A DNA stretch of 7,484 nt, taken from the NCBI GenBank assembly GCA_021796315.1, contig JAJYOH010000289.1:1-7484 (forward strand), given 5' to 3'. The stretch comes from Chloroflexota bacterium (GTDB taxonomy: Bacteria; Chloroflexota; Anaerolineae; Anaerolineales; Villigracilaceae). Numbering within the stretch: the stretch's first letter is position 1; each line of letters begins with the position of its first letter. Below the pieces are notes generated by a model. That model was not told the origin of the DNA, made no database searches, and saw only the letters and a program-made list of their open reading frames with translations. Below are positions 1-5,484 of this stretch, in pieces. A program made the translations under genes and the position numbers.

Positions 1-32
1 GGCTCCCAAGACGCGGCGAGCCGTTTTTGTTT
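1..32 (+). terminator. Probable intrinsic terminator of an upstream gene, cut by the window edge
   Basis: GGCTC (1-5) pairs perfectly with GAGCC (18-22) across a 12-nt loop. A T-rich run follows directly (GTTTTTGTTT, 23-32). This is the layout of a rho-independent terminator. The stem may continue to the left of the window, so its strength cannot be judged. It would isolate the gene at 130 from whatever lies upstream. Confidence 0.5.
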
Positions 33-46
33 GCCAAAAAGTTTTA

Positions 47-103
47 TCCGCGAATGCGCGCGAATTTTCAACGCATTAGTGAAGATTGGCGAAGATTAGC
101 GGA
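47..103. repeat. Repeat-rich leader with two 10-nt-period direct repeats inside a short inverted repeat
   Basis: CGCGAAT occurs at 49-55 and again at 59-65. GAAGATTGGC (81-90) is followed at once by GAAGATTAGC (91-100), differing at one base. The whole is bounded by TCCGC (47-51) and its complement GCGGA (99-103). The wording resembles degenerate intergenic repeats built from 'cgcgaat/attcgcg' units. It may be a decayed dispersed repeat or a binding region for the gene at 130. I see no convincing -35/-10 pair here. Confidence 0.4.
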
Positions 104-129
104 AAAGAAAAAATCAACAAGGCGTCGCC

Positions 130-450
130 ATGAAAGATAAACATTTGACAATCGAAGAACTCACCGAGAAAATGAACGCGCTGGTGAAATCAAAAGGCTG
201 GTACGAGGCCGATAGCAAACGTCCGCAGACGGCGCGCAATCTGGCGATCTCGCTGAATTTGGAAGCCGCCGAAATTTTGGAACATTTTCAATGGCGCGAT
301 GAAGCGCAGGATAAAAAAGAATTGGAATCAGAATTGGCAGACGTGGCGCTTTATCTTTTGCAGCTTGCGTCCGTTTCAAACATCGACCTCGAAGCGGCTA
401 TCTTGAAAAAGATCGAAATCAACAAAACAAGAACATGGGACGACAAATGA
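130..450 (+). CDS. MazG-like nucleotide pyrophosphohydrolase
   Basis: A 106-residue all-helical protein of the MazG-like / dCTPase (RS21-C6) superfamily. These enzymes hydrolyse (d)NTPs to the monophosphate and pyrophosphate using Mg2+, and usually serve as cytosolic house-cleaning enzymes. The metal-binding signature is visible: E45-A-A-E48 in the first helix (followed by I-L-E-H-F-Q-W) and E68-L-A-D71 in the second, matching the ExxE...ExxD pattern. Near the C-terminus, K94-x3-N98-x2-R101-x-W103 resembles the family's K...N..R.W tail. Its length fits single-domain members rather than the two-domain E. coli MazG. The start is preceded by a weak AAGG (119-122) seven bases upstream. The stop codon overlaps the ATG of the next gene (ATGA at 447-450), so the two are very probably co-translated. 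The substrate cannot be read from sequence; dCTP or modified nucleotides are possible. Confidence 0.85.
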   Translation: MKDKHLTIEELTEKMNALVKSKGWYEADSKRPQTARNLAISLNLEAAEILEHFQWRDEAQDKKELESELADVALYLLQLASVSNIDLEAAILKKIEINKTRTWDDK

Positions 451-977
451 AAGTCACAGTATTTGGAAGTTCACAGCCAAAACCCGGCGATAAAACCTAC
501 ACCGAAGCGCTCGAACTTGGCGGCTTGCTCGCTCAACGCGGACACGTTGTTTTAACCGGCGGTTACATGGGCACGATGGAGGCCGTCAGCCGAGGCGCGG
601 CCGAGGCGGGCGGACACGTTGTCGGCGTGACATGCAGCGATATCGAAAAATGGCGCGCCGTCGGTGCGAATCAATGGGTCAGGGAAGAGATCCGCAAAAC
701 CACTTTGACGGATCGCATTCTGGGACTCATCGAAAATTGTGATGCGGCAATGGCGCTGCCCGGCGGCCCCGGCACGTTGGCAGAGATTTCGCTGATGTGG
801 AATTTGATGATCATCGATTCTCATCACCGGAGGCCGCTTATCCTGATCGGCAGCGGCTGGCAGTCCGTGATCGATCAGGTTTACGCTTCGATGGATTCTT
901 ATGTGTCCGCTTCACAAAGAGAATTGGTACAATTCGCGGCAGACATCAAAAACGCGGTCGGCATGTTGGAAAAATAA
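447..977 (+). CDS. LOG/SLOG-family nucleotide-binding protein (TIGR00725-like), putative nucleotide phosphoribohydrolase
   Basis: A 176-residue Rossmann-like protein of the LOG ('lysine decarboxylase'-misnamed) family. Characterised members cleave nucleoside 5'-monophosphates, for example cytokinin ribotides, to base plus ribose 5-phosphate; other SLOG proteins only bind nucleotides. Visible motifs are the N-terminal strand with V5-F-G-S-S9, the loop G38-G-Y-M-G42-T-M-E45, and the hallmark P105-G-G-P-G-T110-L-A-E113 (PGGxGTxxE). The MHxRK segment of classical plant LOGs is not obvious; the matching region reads T-L-T-D-R90, so phosphoribohydrolase activity is inferred. An in-frame ATG at 435 would add four residues. 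I prefer 447, because it forms the ATGA overlap with the upstream stop, has GGGA (437-440) at suitable spacing, and starts at the first beta strand. There is no signal peptide, so it is likely cytosolic. Confidence 0.85.
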   Translation: MKVTVFGSSQPKPGDKTYTEALELGGLLAQRGHVVLTGGYMGTMEAVSRGAAEAGGHVVGVTCSDIEKWRAVGANQWVREEIRKTTLTDRILGLIENCDAAMALPGGPGTLAEISLMWNLMIIDSHHRRPLILIGSGWQSVIDQVYASMDSYVSASQRELVQFAADIKNAVGMLEK

Positions 978-978
978 A

Positions 979-1076
979 TGTCGTTGCCTGCATTGAGCCG
1001 CAGGCGCATGTGCGAGATTGCTTCGCTCGCTTGTCTCGATACCTTCGCACTCGACCAGCGCTCGCTCGCAACGACA
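979..1076. repeat. Composite palindromic intergenic repeat (REP/MITE-like), apparently one element nested in another
   Basis: The element is bounded by a perfect 9-bp inverted repeat, TGTCGTTGC (979-987) and GCAACGACA (1068-1076). Just inside is a hairpin GCCTGC (986-991) / GCAGGC (1000-1005) with an 8-nt loop. The segment GAGATTGCTTCGCTCGC (1014-1030), together with the terminal GCAACGACAG, resembles the widespread 'GAGATTGCTTCG...CTCGCAATGACAG' bacterial intergenic repeat. Between its halves lies GTCTCGATACC...CTCGACCAG (1033-1058), resembling a different dispersed palindrome ('GGTCTCGATAC...ACTCGACCA'). The 7-mer CGCTCGC flanks this inner part at 1024-1030 and 1063-1069. No gene is credible here. 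The family resemblances come from memory; the inverted and direct repeats are read directly. Confidence 0.65.
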
Positions 1077-1084
1077 GAAACGAA

Positions 1085-1090
1085 AGAGGA
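1085..1090 (+). promoter_or_regulatory. Shine-Dalgarno site that fixes the proS start
   Basis: AGAGGA lies three bases before ATG 1094. It supports that start over the in-frame ATG at 797, whose reading frame would run through the preceding gene and the palindromic repeat. Confidence 0.7.
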
Positions 1091-1093
1091 AAA

Positions 1094-2551
1094 ATGGCTG
1101 AGGATAAATTAACAACACGCAGTGAAGATTTTTCGGAATGGTACAACCAGCTCGTATTGAAAGCCGAGCTGGCTGATTATGCTCCCGTGCGCGGATGTAT
1201 GGTGGTGCGGCCTTATGGCTGGGCGTTGTGGGAAAACATCACCGCCGCGCTCGATAAACGATTCAAAGAAACCGGTCACATGAACGCGGCCTTCCCCACT
1301 TTGATTCCCATGTCGTTCTTCGAAAAAGAAAAGGAACACGTGGAAGGCTTCGCTCCCGAACTGGCCGTGGTCACGCACGGCGGCGGCGAGAAACTCGAAG
1401 AACCTTTGGCGGTGCGCCCCACATCTGAAACCATCATCGGATACATGTATTCAAAATGGATCAAGTCATGGCGCGACCTGCCCGTGCTGATCAATCAATG
1501 GGGTTCGGTCTTGCGCTGGGAACTTCGTACAAAACTTTTCCTGCGCACCGCTGAGTTTTACTGGCAGGAAGGTCACACTGCGCACGCCACAAAAGATGAA
1601 GCGATGGAAGAAATGTACCGCATCCTCGATGCCTACGCGGACTTCGCCATCAACGAAGGCGCGGTGCCTGTCATCAAAGGCCGCAAGAGCGAGACCGAAA
1701 GATTCGCCGGCGCACAGATCACAACTTCCATCGAAGGCATGATGCAGGACAAGCGCGCGCTGCAGGCAGGCACATCGCATTACTTCGGGCAAAATTTCGC
1801 AAAGGCTTTCGAGATTCAATATCTCGATAAAAACAACACGCTTCAATTCTGCGAGACAACCTCCTGGGGACTCTCCACGCGCTTCGTCGGCGCGATCATC
1901 ATGGTTCATGGCGACGACCAGGGTTTGGTTCTGCCTCCCCGTCTCGCGCCCATCCAAGCGGTCATCGTTCCCATTTATAAAAACGATGCCGAAAAAAGCA
2001 AGGTCATGGAAGTGGCCGATAGAGTCTTCGCCGAGCTCAAAGCCGCAGGCATCCGACTCAAAATGGATGACCGCGACAACGTCAGCAGTGGCTTCAAGTT
2101 CAACGATTGGGAAATGCGCGGCGTCCCCGTGCGAGTCGAGATCGGGCCCAAGGATGTGGAAAAAGGCTCGGTGGCGCTGGCCCGCCGCGACGTCCCCGGA
2201 CGGGACGGCAAATCCTTCGTCTCGCAAATGGATCTCGCCGCGACTGTCAGCGGCCTGCTGGTCGATATTCAGGCGTCACTCCTCAAGCGCGCCACCGAAT
2301 TCCGCGACGCCAATATTCATGATCCAAAAGATTATGAGGAGCTGAAAAAAGTTCTGGCGGACGGCTGGGCATTTTCGTGGTGGTGCGAAAGCAAGGAATG
2401 TGAAGCCAAGGTCAAGGAAGATACCAAAGCTACCACGCGCAACATGCCTCTTGACCAGCCCGGCGGCGATACCCTAACGGGCACAGGCGGCAAATGTATC
2501 GTCTGCGGCGAGAAGGCCGTGAAGAAAGTCTATTTCGCAAAGGCGTATTAA
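1094..2551 (+). CDS. proS: Prolyl-tRNA synthetase, short archaeal/eukaryotic-like type (ProS type 3)
   Basis: A class II aminoacyl-tRNA synthetase of 485 residues, charging tRNA-Pro with proline in the cytosol. The catalytic domain comes first: motif 1 lies around residues 61-75 (GHMNAAFPTLIP), the proline-site loop R108-P-T-S-E-T113, motif 2 at F149-L-R-T-A-E-F-Y-W-Q-E159 with following G-H-T-A-H, and motif 3 at 259-286 (STRFVGAIIM, then G-D-D-Q-G-L-V-L-P-P-R283). The anticodon-binding domain follows at about 285-390. The C-terminal domain has the four cysteines expected for the family's zinc site: C431, C436, C468 and C471. No editing insertion (INS) sits between motifs 2 and 3, unlike the longer E. 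coli-type enzyme of about 570 residues. The length and C-terminal Zn/Tyr-ending domain (…FAKAY) match the archaeal-like type also found in Thermus, mycoplasmas and Chloroflexota. It is bracketed by palindromic repeats on both sides, so it is probably its own transcription unit. Confidence 0.97.
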   Translation: MAEDKLTTRSEDFSEWYNQLVLKAELADYAPVRGCMVVRPYGWALWENITAALDKRFKETGHMNAAFPTLIPMSFFEKEKEHVEGFAPELAVVTHGGGEKLEEPLAVRPTSETIIGYMYSKWIKSWRDLPVLINQWGSVLRWELRTKLFLRTAEFYWQEGHTAHATKDEAMEEMYRILDAYADFAINEGAVPVIKGRKSETERFAGAQITTSIEGMMQDKRALQAGTSHYFGQNFAKAFEIQYLDKNNTLQFCETTSWGLSTRFVGAIIMVHGDDQGLVLPPRLAPIQAVIVPIYKNDAEKSKVMEVADRVFAELKAAGIRLKMDDRDNVSSGFKFNDWEMRGVPVRVEIGPKDVEKGSVALARRDVPGRDGKSFVSQMDLAATVSGLLVDIQASLLKRATEFRDANIHDPKDYEELKKVLADGWAFSWWCESKECEAKVKEDTKATTRNMPLDQPGGDTLTGTGGKCIVCGEKAVKKVYFAKAY

Positions 2552-2553
2552 CT

Positions 2554-2631
2554 CAGTAACCAGTAACCAGTGATCAGTTTTCAGCGGAAACCGCTAGAGA
2601 CCGATCACTGGTAACTGATCACTGGTAACTG
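2554..2631. repeat. Tandem and inverted repeat filling the proS downstream gap
   Basis: The right arm is a tandem repeat of GATCACTGGTAACT (2603-2616 and 2617-2630, then G2631). The left arm begins with two copies of CAGTAAC (2554-2560, 2561-2567) and runs into CAGTGATC. CAGTAACCAGTGATC (2561-2575) pairs with GATCACTGGTAACTG (2603-2617) with one mismatch. At the centre AGCGG (2583-2587) and CCGCT (2591-2595) form a perfect stem with loop AAA. The transcript would fold into a long interrupted hairpin. It has no U-tract, so it is not a standard terminator, though it could slow transcription or protect the proS mRNA 3' end. The element occupies nearly the whole gap and ends four bases before the next start codon. 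It resembles dispersed 'cagtgatcagt/ccagtaactg' repeats I associate with Anaerolineae and cyanobacteria (inference). Confidence 0.8.
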
Positions 2632-2635
2632 AACC

Positions 2636-3445
2636 ATGCCTGCCATTGATCTTGCACGTCTCCGCAAACAAGCCTCACGCCTGGCCGAATTTTTCTTCGT
2701 GCCTGATGAGTTCCTGAACCACCTGCACGAAATACTGGATTTCTACGTCAACCGCACGGTGCGAAAACAACCGGCCATTGCGCCAGGCTCGAACCTTCCA
2801 ACTTATCGAACCCACAATATTGTCATCAAGCAGATCGAACAGGAAATCGCACACGGCGCCAGCGATTATCCCGAGGCGGCGCTCGAACTTGCCGACCTGC
2901 TTTGGGATGAAGGTTATCTCGAAACGCGATTACTGGCCGCATTTTTGCTTGGAAGAATTCCACCGCAGGAAAGCCATCTGCTTCCGCGCCTGACAGCCTG
3001 GACACAACAAATCCGCGATGTAAACTTGCGCGCCGAATTGCTCGACACCAGCCTGGCGCGCATGAGAAAAGAAGCGCCGGATCAATTCTTACAACTCATT
3101 GGCGAGTGGCTTCAACCGGAACGCACGCGTTTGTGGGCAAACGGGGTTCAAGCCGTCATTTCGGCTGTTGAAGACCCGGCCTTTATCAACTTGCCGCCGC
3201 TGCTCAAATTAATCGCGCCGGTCATCGAAGCCGCGCCCGCCAAACTTCAACTCGAGATCGAAGAACTTGTGCTCGCGCTTTATAAAAAATCCCCGACCGA
3301 AACAACCTACTTCCTCCGCCAGGTTCTAACCGCTTCCACCGACCCGATGACGGCCATCACATTCCGCCGCATCTCTTCCTCTTTTCCGCCTGCGCTAAAA
3401 GAAGAATTGCGTGATTTCATTCGAATCAAACCGAGCCAACCATGA
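2636..3445 (+). CDS. Conserved-looking hypothetical protein, all-helical, HEAT-like
   Basis: I do not recognise a named family with confidence. The 269-residue product is predicted to be almost entirely helical and soluble, with no signal peptide or membrane span. The N-terminus (residues 1-45, aromatic-rich, F19-F-F-V-P, then H29-L-H, D35-F-Y) looks like a distinct helical cap. From about 75 to 265, helix pairs recur (E82-L-A-D-L-L-W-D-E-G, then L96-E-T-R-L-L-A-A-F-L-L-G), giving the look of HEAT repeats. The spacing of 'LxxLLWDEGYLETRLLAAFLLGRI' and W158/W167 recalls AlkD-like DNA-alkylation-repair folds. However, the catalytic Trp-Asp pair of AlkD is not clear: only R127-D128 is seen near that place, so a scaffold or repair-like role is speculation. 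No Shine-Dalgarno is visible before ATG 2636, whose upstream bases are the end of the repeat. Its stop overlaps the next start (ATGA, 3442-3445). Confidence 0.8.
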   Translation: MPAIDLARLRKQASRLAEFFFVPDEFLNHLHEILDFYVNRTVRKQPAIAPGSNLPTYRTHNIVIKQIEQEIAHGASDYPEAALELADLLWDEGYLETRLLAAFLLGRIPPQESHLLPRLTAWTQQIRDVNLRAELLDTSLARMRKEAPDQFLQLIGEWLQPERTRLWANGVQAVISAVEDPAFINLPPLLKLIAPVIEAAPAKLQLEIEELVLALYKKSPTETTYFLRQVLTASTDPMTAITFRRISSSFPPALKEELRDFIRIKPSQP

Positions 3446-3924
3446 TTGACACAAATCGCATCATCTATTTGCATGGACTTGAGTCCAACAGCCAGACTCA
3501 CAAAGCCGCGCTTGTACGTGCCGTTTATCCAGACCTGGTCATGCCGGATTTTATCGGCTCACTCGACGAACGGATGCGGCAACTTTATCCAATTCTCGGC
3601 AGCGCTTCCAACTGGACTTTGATCGGCTCCTCGTACGGAGGCTTAATGGCCGCCCTGTTCTCGACCCGTTTCCCTGCGCAAGTCCGCAAGCAGCTACTTC
3701 TGGCTCCGGCATTGATGCTGCCGGAATTCGCAGAAAATCTTCCGAAGCCAATTGACGTACCGACGATAATCATTCACGGCAGACAGGACACCATCGTGCC
3801 GGTTGATGCGGCCAGGCCGCTGGCTGAAAAAGTTTTCCGCCAGCTTGATTATCGTCTTGTAGACGACGATCATCGTTTGCATCAAACCGCCGATAACCTG
3901 GATTGGAAATCCATTCTGGAGTAA
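3442..3924 (+). CDS. Small alpha/beta-hydrolase, YqiA-like esterase fold
   Basis: A compact 160-residue alpha/beta-hydrolase without lid domain, close in size to YqiA/UPF0227-type esterases (about 190). Landmarks appear in order: the oxyanion strand I8-Y-L-H11-G-L-E-S, the nucleophile elbow G62-S-S64-Y-G66-G with Ser64 as nucleophile, the acid D116 in I-H112-G-R-Q-D116-T-I-V-P, and the histidine in D141-D-D-H144-R-L-H147. H144 is the most likely third member of the triad. It is therefore probably an active cytosolic serine hydrolase; the substrate is unknown (short acyl esters or thioesters are typical of such proteins). It starts inside the stop of the upstream gene (ATGA) with only a weak ribosome site, so translational coupling is likely. 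The next gene follows after 4 nt. Confidence 0.85.
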   Translation: MIDTNRIIYLHGLESNSQTHKAALVRAVYPDLVMPDFIGSLDERMRQLYPILGSASNWTLIGSSYGGLMAALFSTRFPAQVRKQLLLAPALMLPEFAENLPKPIDVPTIIIHGRQDTIVPVDAARPLAEKVFRQLDYRLVDDDHRLHQTADNLDWKSILE

Positions 3925-3928
3925 TCAA

Positions 3929-5212
3929 ATGCTCAAACAACGCATCTACTGGCACGATACAGTCCAAATGCCGGACGACAAAAATCTCACGCCGCTGCCT
4001 GAAAAAGTAGATGTGGCTGTGATCGGAAGCGGCTTCACAGGATTATCCGCCGCGCGGACTTTAGCGAAGCGCGGCGTGAGAGTCGCTGTCTTAGAGGCCG
4101 AGACCATTGGCTGGGGCGCGAGTTCACGCAACGGCGGCATGGTGTTGACAGGCTTGAAGATGCCCATGCAAGCCATCGTCAAAAAATATGGCCGCGATCT
4201 CGCGCGCCGACTCTTTCGATGTTCGCTTGATTCCATTGACGCGGTTGAGCAAATTGTGAATGAAGAAAAAATCGATTGCGGCTTTGAACGCAGCGGTCAT
4301 TTGCTGGCGGCCAACAAGCCAAAACATTTCGATGCGCTCAAGGAAGAAGTTGAGTTCATGGAAAAGGAATTCAACCACAAAGTTCATCTGGTGTCGAAGG
4401 AAAATCAACGCGAAGAAATTGGCACGGATATTTATCACGGCGCACTGGTGGACGAAGTCAGCGGCGGGTTGAATCCGGCGCAATTCGTGGCGGGGCTAGC
4501 AGGTGCGGCAGAAAAGGCCGGGGCGACACTCCATGCCCGAGCGCGTGTCACCCGCCTCGAGCGCGGAGCGAACGGCTTGGCCGTCGAAACGGCGCGCGGC
4601 AAAATTGTCGCGGAAAAAGTTTTTGTAGCGACGTCAGGTTACACAAGTCAGGCCACGCCAAAGTTGCAAAAGAAAATCATCCCGATCGGTTCGTTCATCA
4701 TTGCAACTGAAAAACTATCGGATGGGTTGGCGCATGAACTCAGCCCGAAGAATCGCATGATCTTCGATTACAAACATTACCTGAACTATTTCAGGCTGTG
4801 GGATGGACGCATGATCTTCGGCGGACGCGCGGCCTTCTTCCCTGAAAATGAAAACACCATCCGCGAGAGCGCGGAGATTTTGCGGCATGAGATGATCCGG
4901 GTTTACCCACAATTGAAAGATGCTGCCATCGAATACGTCTGGGGCGGCACACTGGATTTTGCCTTCGACATGATGACGCACGTCGGCGAAATGGATGGGA
5001 TTTTTTATTCACTCGGTTACGCGGGTCACGGTGTGGCAATGGGAACTTATTTGGGGAAGACCGCAGCCGAAGCAATGCTGGATGGAAACATCAAAGATCA
5101 CCCGTTCGCGGCGTTCGATTTCCCCGGCGCACCACTCGGACTTTACGATGGCCGTCCGTGGTTTCTGCCGTTCGCAGGAATGTGGCACAAAATTTTGGAT
5201 TGGGTGGAGTAA
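3929..5212 (+). CDS. FAD-dependent oxidoreductase of the DAO family, PuuB-like
   Basis: A 427-residue flavoprotein of the D-amino-acid-oxidase (DAO) superfamily, closest in layout to gamma-glutamylputrescine oxidase (PuuB, about 426 residues) and related amine or sarcosine oxidases. It likely oxidises a C-N bond of an amine or amino acid using FAD, giving an imine and H2O2 or reduced acceptor. The dinucleotide fold is at V31-I-G33-S-G35-F-T-G38-L-S with the ribose-binding acid E56 (V-L-E-A-E). The FAD loop W62-G-A-S-S-R-N-G-G70 is typical of this group. The substrate domain spans about 75-180 and 240-340. The C-terminal FAD-binding motif is G363-Y-A-G-H-G-V-A-M-G-T-Y-L-G-K377. GGAG (3918-3921), seven bases before ATG 3929, supports the start. 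It lies four bases after the hydrolase gene, so it is probably the last gene of that operon. The exact substrate cannot be assigned, and no gamma-glutamylpolyamine pathway genes are nearby. Confidence 0.9.
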   Translation: MLKQRIYWHDTVQMPDDKNLTPLPEKVDVAVIGSGFTGLSAARTLAKRGVRVAVLEAETIGWGASSRNGGMVLTGLKMPMQAIVKKYGRDLARRLFRCSLDSIDAVEQIVNEEKIDCGFERSGHLLAANKPKHFDALKEEVEFMEKEFNHKVHLVSKENQREEIGTDIYHGALVDEVSGGLNPAQFVAGLAGAAEKAGATLHARARVTRLERGANGLAVETARGKIVAEKVFVATSGYTSQATPKLQKKIIPIGSFIIATEKLSDGLAHELSPKNRMIFDYKHYLNYFRLWDGRMIFGGRAAFFPENENTIRESAEILRHEMIRVYPQLKDAAIEYVWGGTLDFAFDMMTHVGEMDGIFYSLGYAGHGVAMGTYLGKTAAEAMLDGNIKDHPFAAFDFPGAPLGLYDGRPWFLPFAGMWHKILDWVE

Positions 5213-5217
5213 AGATC

Positions 5218-5415
5218 AGGACACAGATTTCACGGAAAACAGGGACTCTCGCGGATTTATTTTTTTGATTCTCTTCCGTACAAGCCAAAAAATTGAACCG
5301 CAAAGCACGCGAAGTTCGCCAAGAAAAACCTTTAAATCTTTGCGGTAAAAATCTTATGATGTACGGCAGGGAATTCCATCCGTGTCATTCCGCGCGATCA
5401 GCGCGATCCGTGTCC
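5218..5415. repeat. Repeat mosaic in the gap upstream of acs
   Basis: The outer ends are near-inverted: GGACACAGAT (5219-5228) against ATCCGTGTCC (5406-5415), nine of ten pairs. Near the right end ATCCGTGTC occurs twice (5378-5386 and 5406-5414), and GCGCGATC occurs twice at 9-nt spacing (5392-5399, 5401-5408). A separate hairpin-forming unit sits inside (listed on its own). I see no coding content: the reading frame that continues upstream from acs gives Ser/Arg-rich text typical of translated repeats. Parts resemble common 'ggacacagatttcacgga' and 'atccgtgtcc' dispersed repeats (from memory). Confidence 0.5.
5297..5346. repeat. Perfect 9-bp inverted repeat (ACCGCAAAG / CTTTGCGGT)
   Basis: ACCGCAAAG (5297-5305) and CTTTGCGGT (5338-5346) are perfect complements separated by 32 nt. 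The interior is A-rich and Lys-codon-like. The wording matches a type of 'aaccgcaaagacgcaaag...ctttgcggt' intergenic repeat seen in several environmental bacteria (memory-based). No U-tract follows, so terminator activity is doubtful. Confidence 0.6.
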
Positions 5416-5423
5416 AAAAACAT

Positions 5424-5459
5424 TTGCCCACTTAAAAGTTTTGCTGTATATTTGGGCAA
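5424..5459 (+). promoter_or_regulatory. Sigma70-like acs promoter enclosed by an inverted repeat
   Basis: TTGCCC (5424-5429, -35) and TATATT (5447-5452, -10) are separated by exactly 17 nt. They sit just upstream of the acs ribosome site, giving a predicted 5' leader of roughly 25 nt. TTGCCCA (5424-5430) and TGGGCAA (5453-5459) are perfect inverted arms. The left arm covers the -35 box and the right arm abuts the -10 box, which is where a dimeric repressor could occlude polymerase. The region is AT-rich against its surroundings. Promoter assignment is by pattern only. Confidence 0.6.
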
Positions 5460-5470
5460 TCTATTTCACC

Positions 5471-5477
5471 AAAGGAG
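5471..5477 (+). promoter_or_regulatory. Strong Shine-Dalgarno site fixing the acs start
   Basis: AAAGGAG sits seven bases before ATG 5485. It rules in this start over the in-frame ATG at 5293, which would add 64 repeat-derived residues and lies upstream of the promoter. Confidence 0.85.
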
Positions 5478-5484
5478 TAGAACC

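Noticed and set aside
435..446. Earlier start codon of the LOG-like gene
   Set aside because: It would add MGRQ only. The ATGA overlap and GGGA spacing favour ATG 447, though 435 cannot be fully excluded.
797..1093. In-frame N-terminal extension of proS by 99 codons
   Set aside because: It overlaps the end of the LOG-like gene in another frame and runs through the palindromic repeat. ATG 1094 has AGAGGA before it and gives the usual family length.
1466..2227. 253-codon open frame on the - strand inside proS
   Set aside because: It is fully antisense to a highly conserved gene and its translation shows no recognisable family; it is most likely a shadow of proS codon bias.
1908..2345. 145-codon + strand open frame within proS
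   Set aside because: It is an alternate frame of the anticodon-binding region with Ser/Arg/Pro-biased composition and no ribosome site noted.
2554..2631. CRISPR-like repeat array
   Set aside because: The units are 7 and 14 bp, adjacent without spacers, and arranged as inverted arms, which does not fit repeat-spacer architecture.
5293..5484. In-frame N-terminal extension of acs by 64 codons
   Set aside because: It translates the repeat mosaic, lies across the predicted promoter, and ATG 5485 has an AAAGGAG site at ideal spacing.
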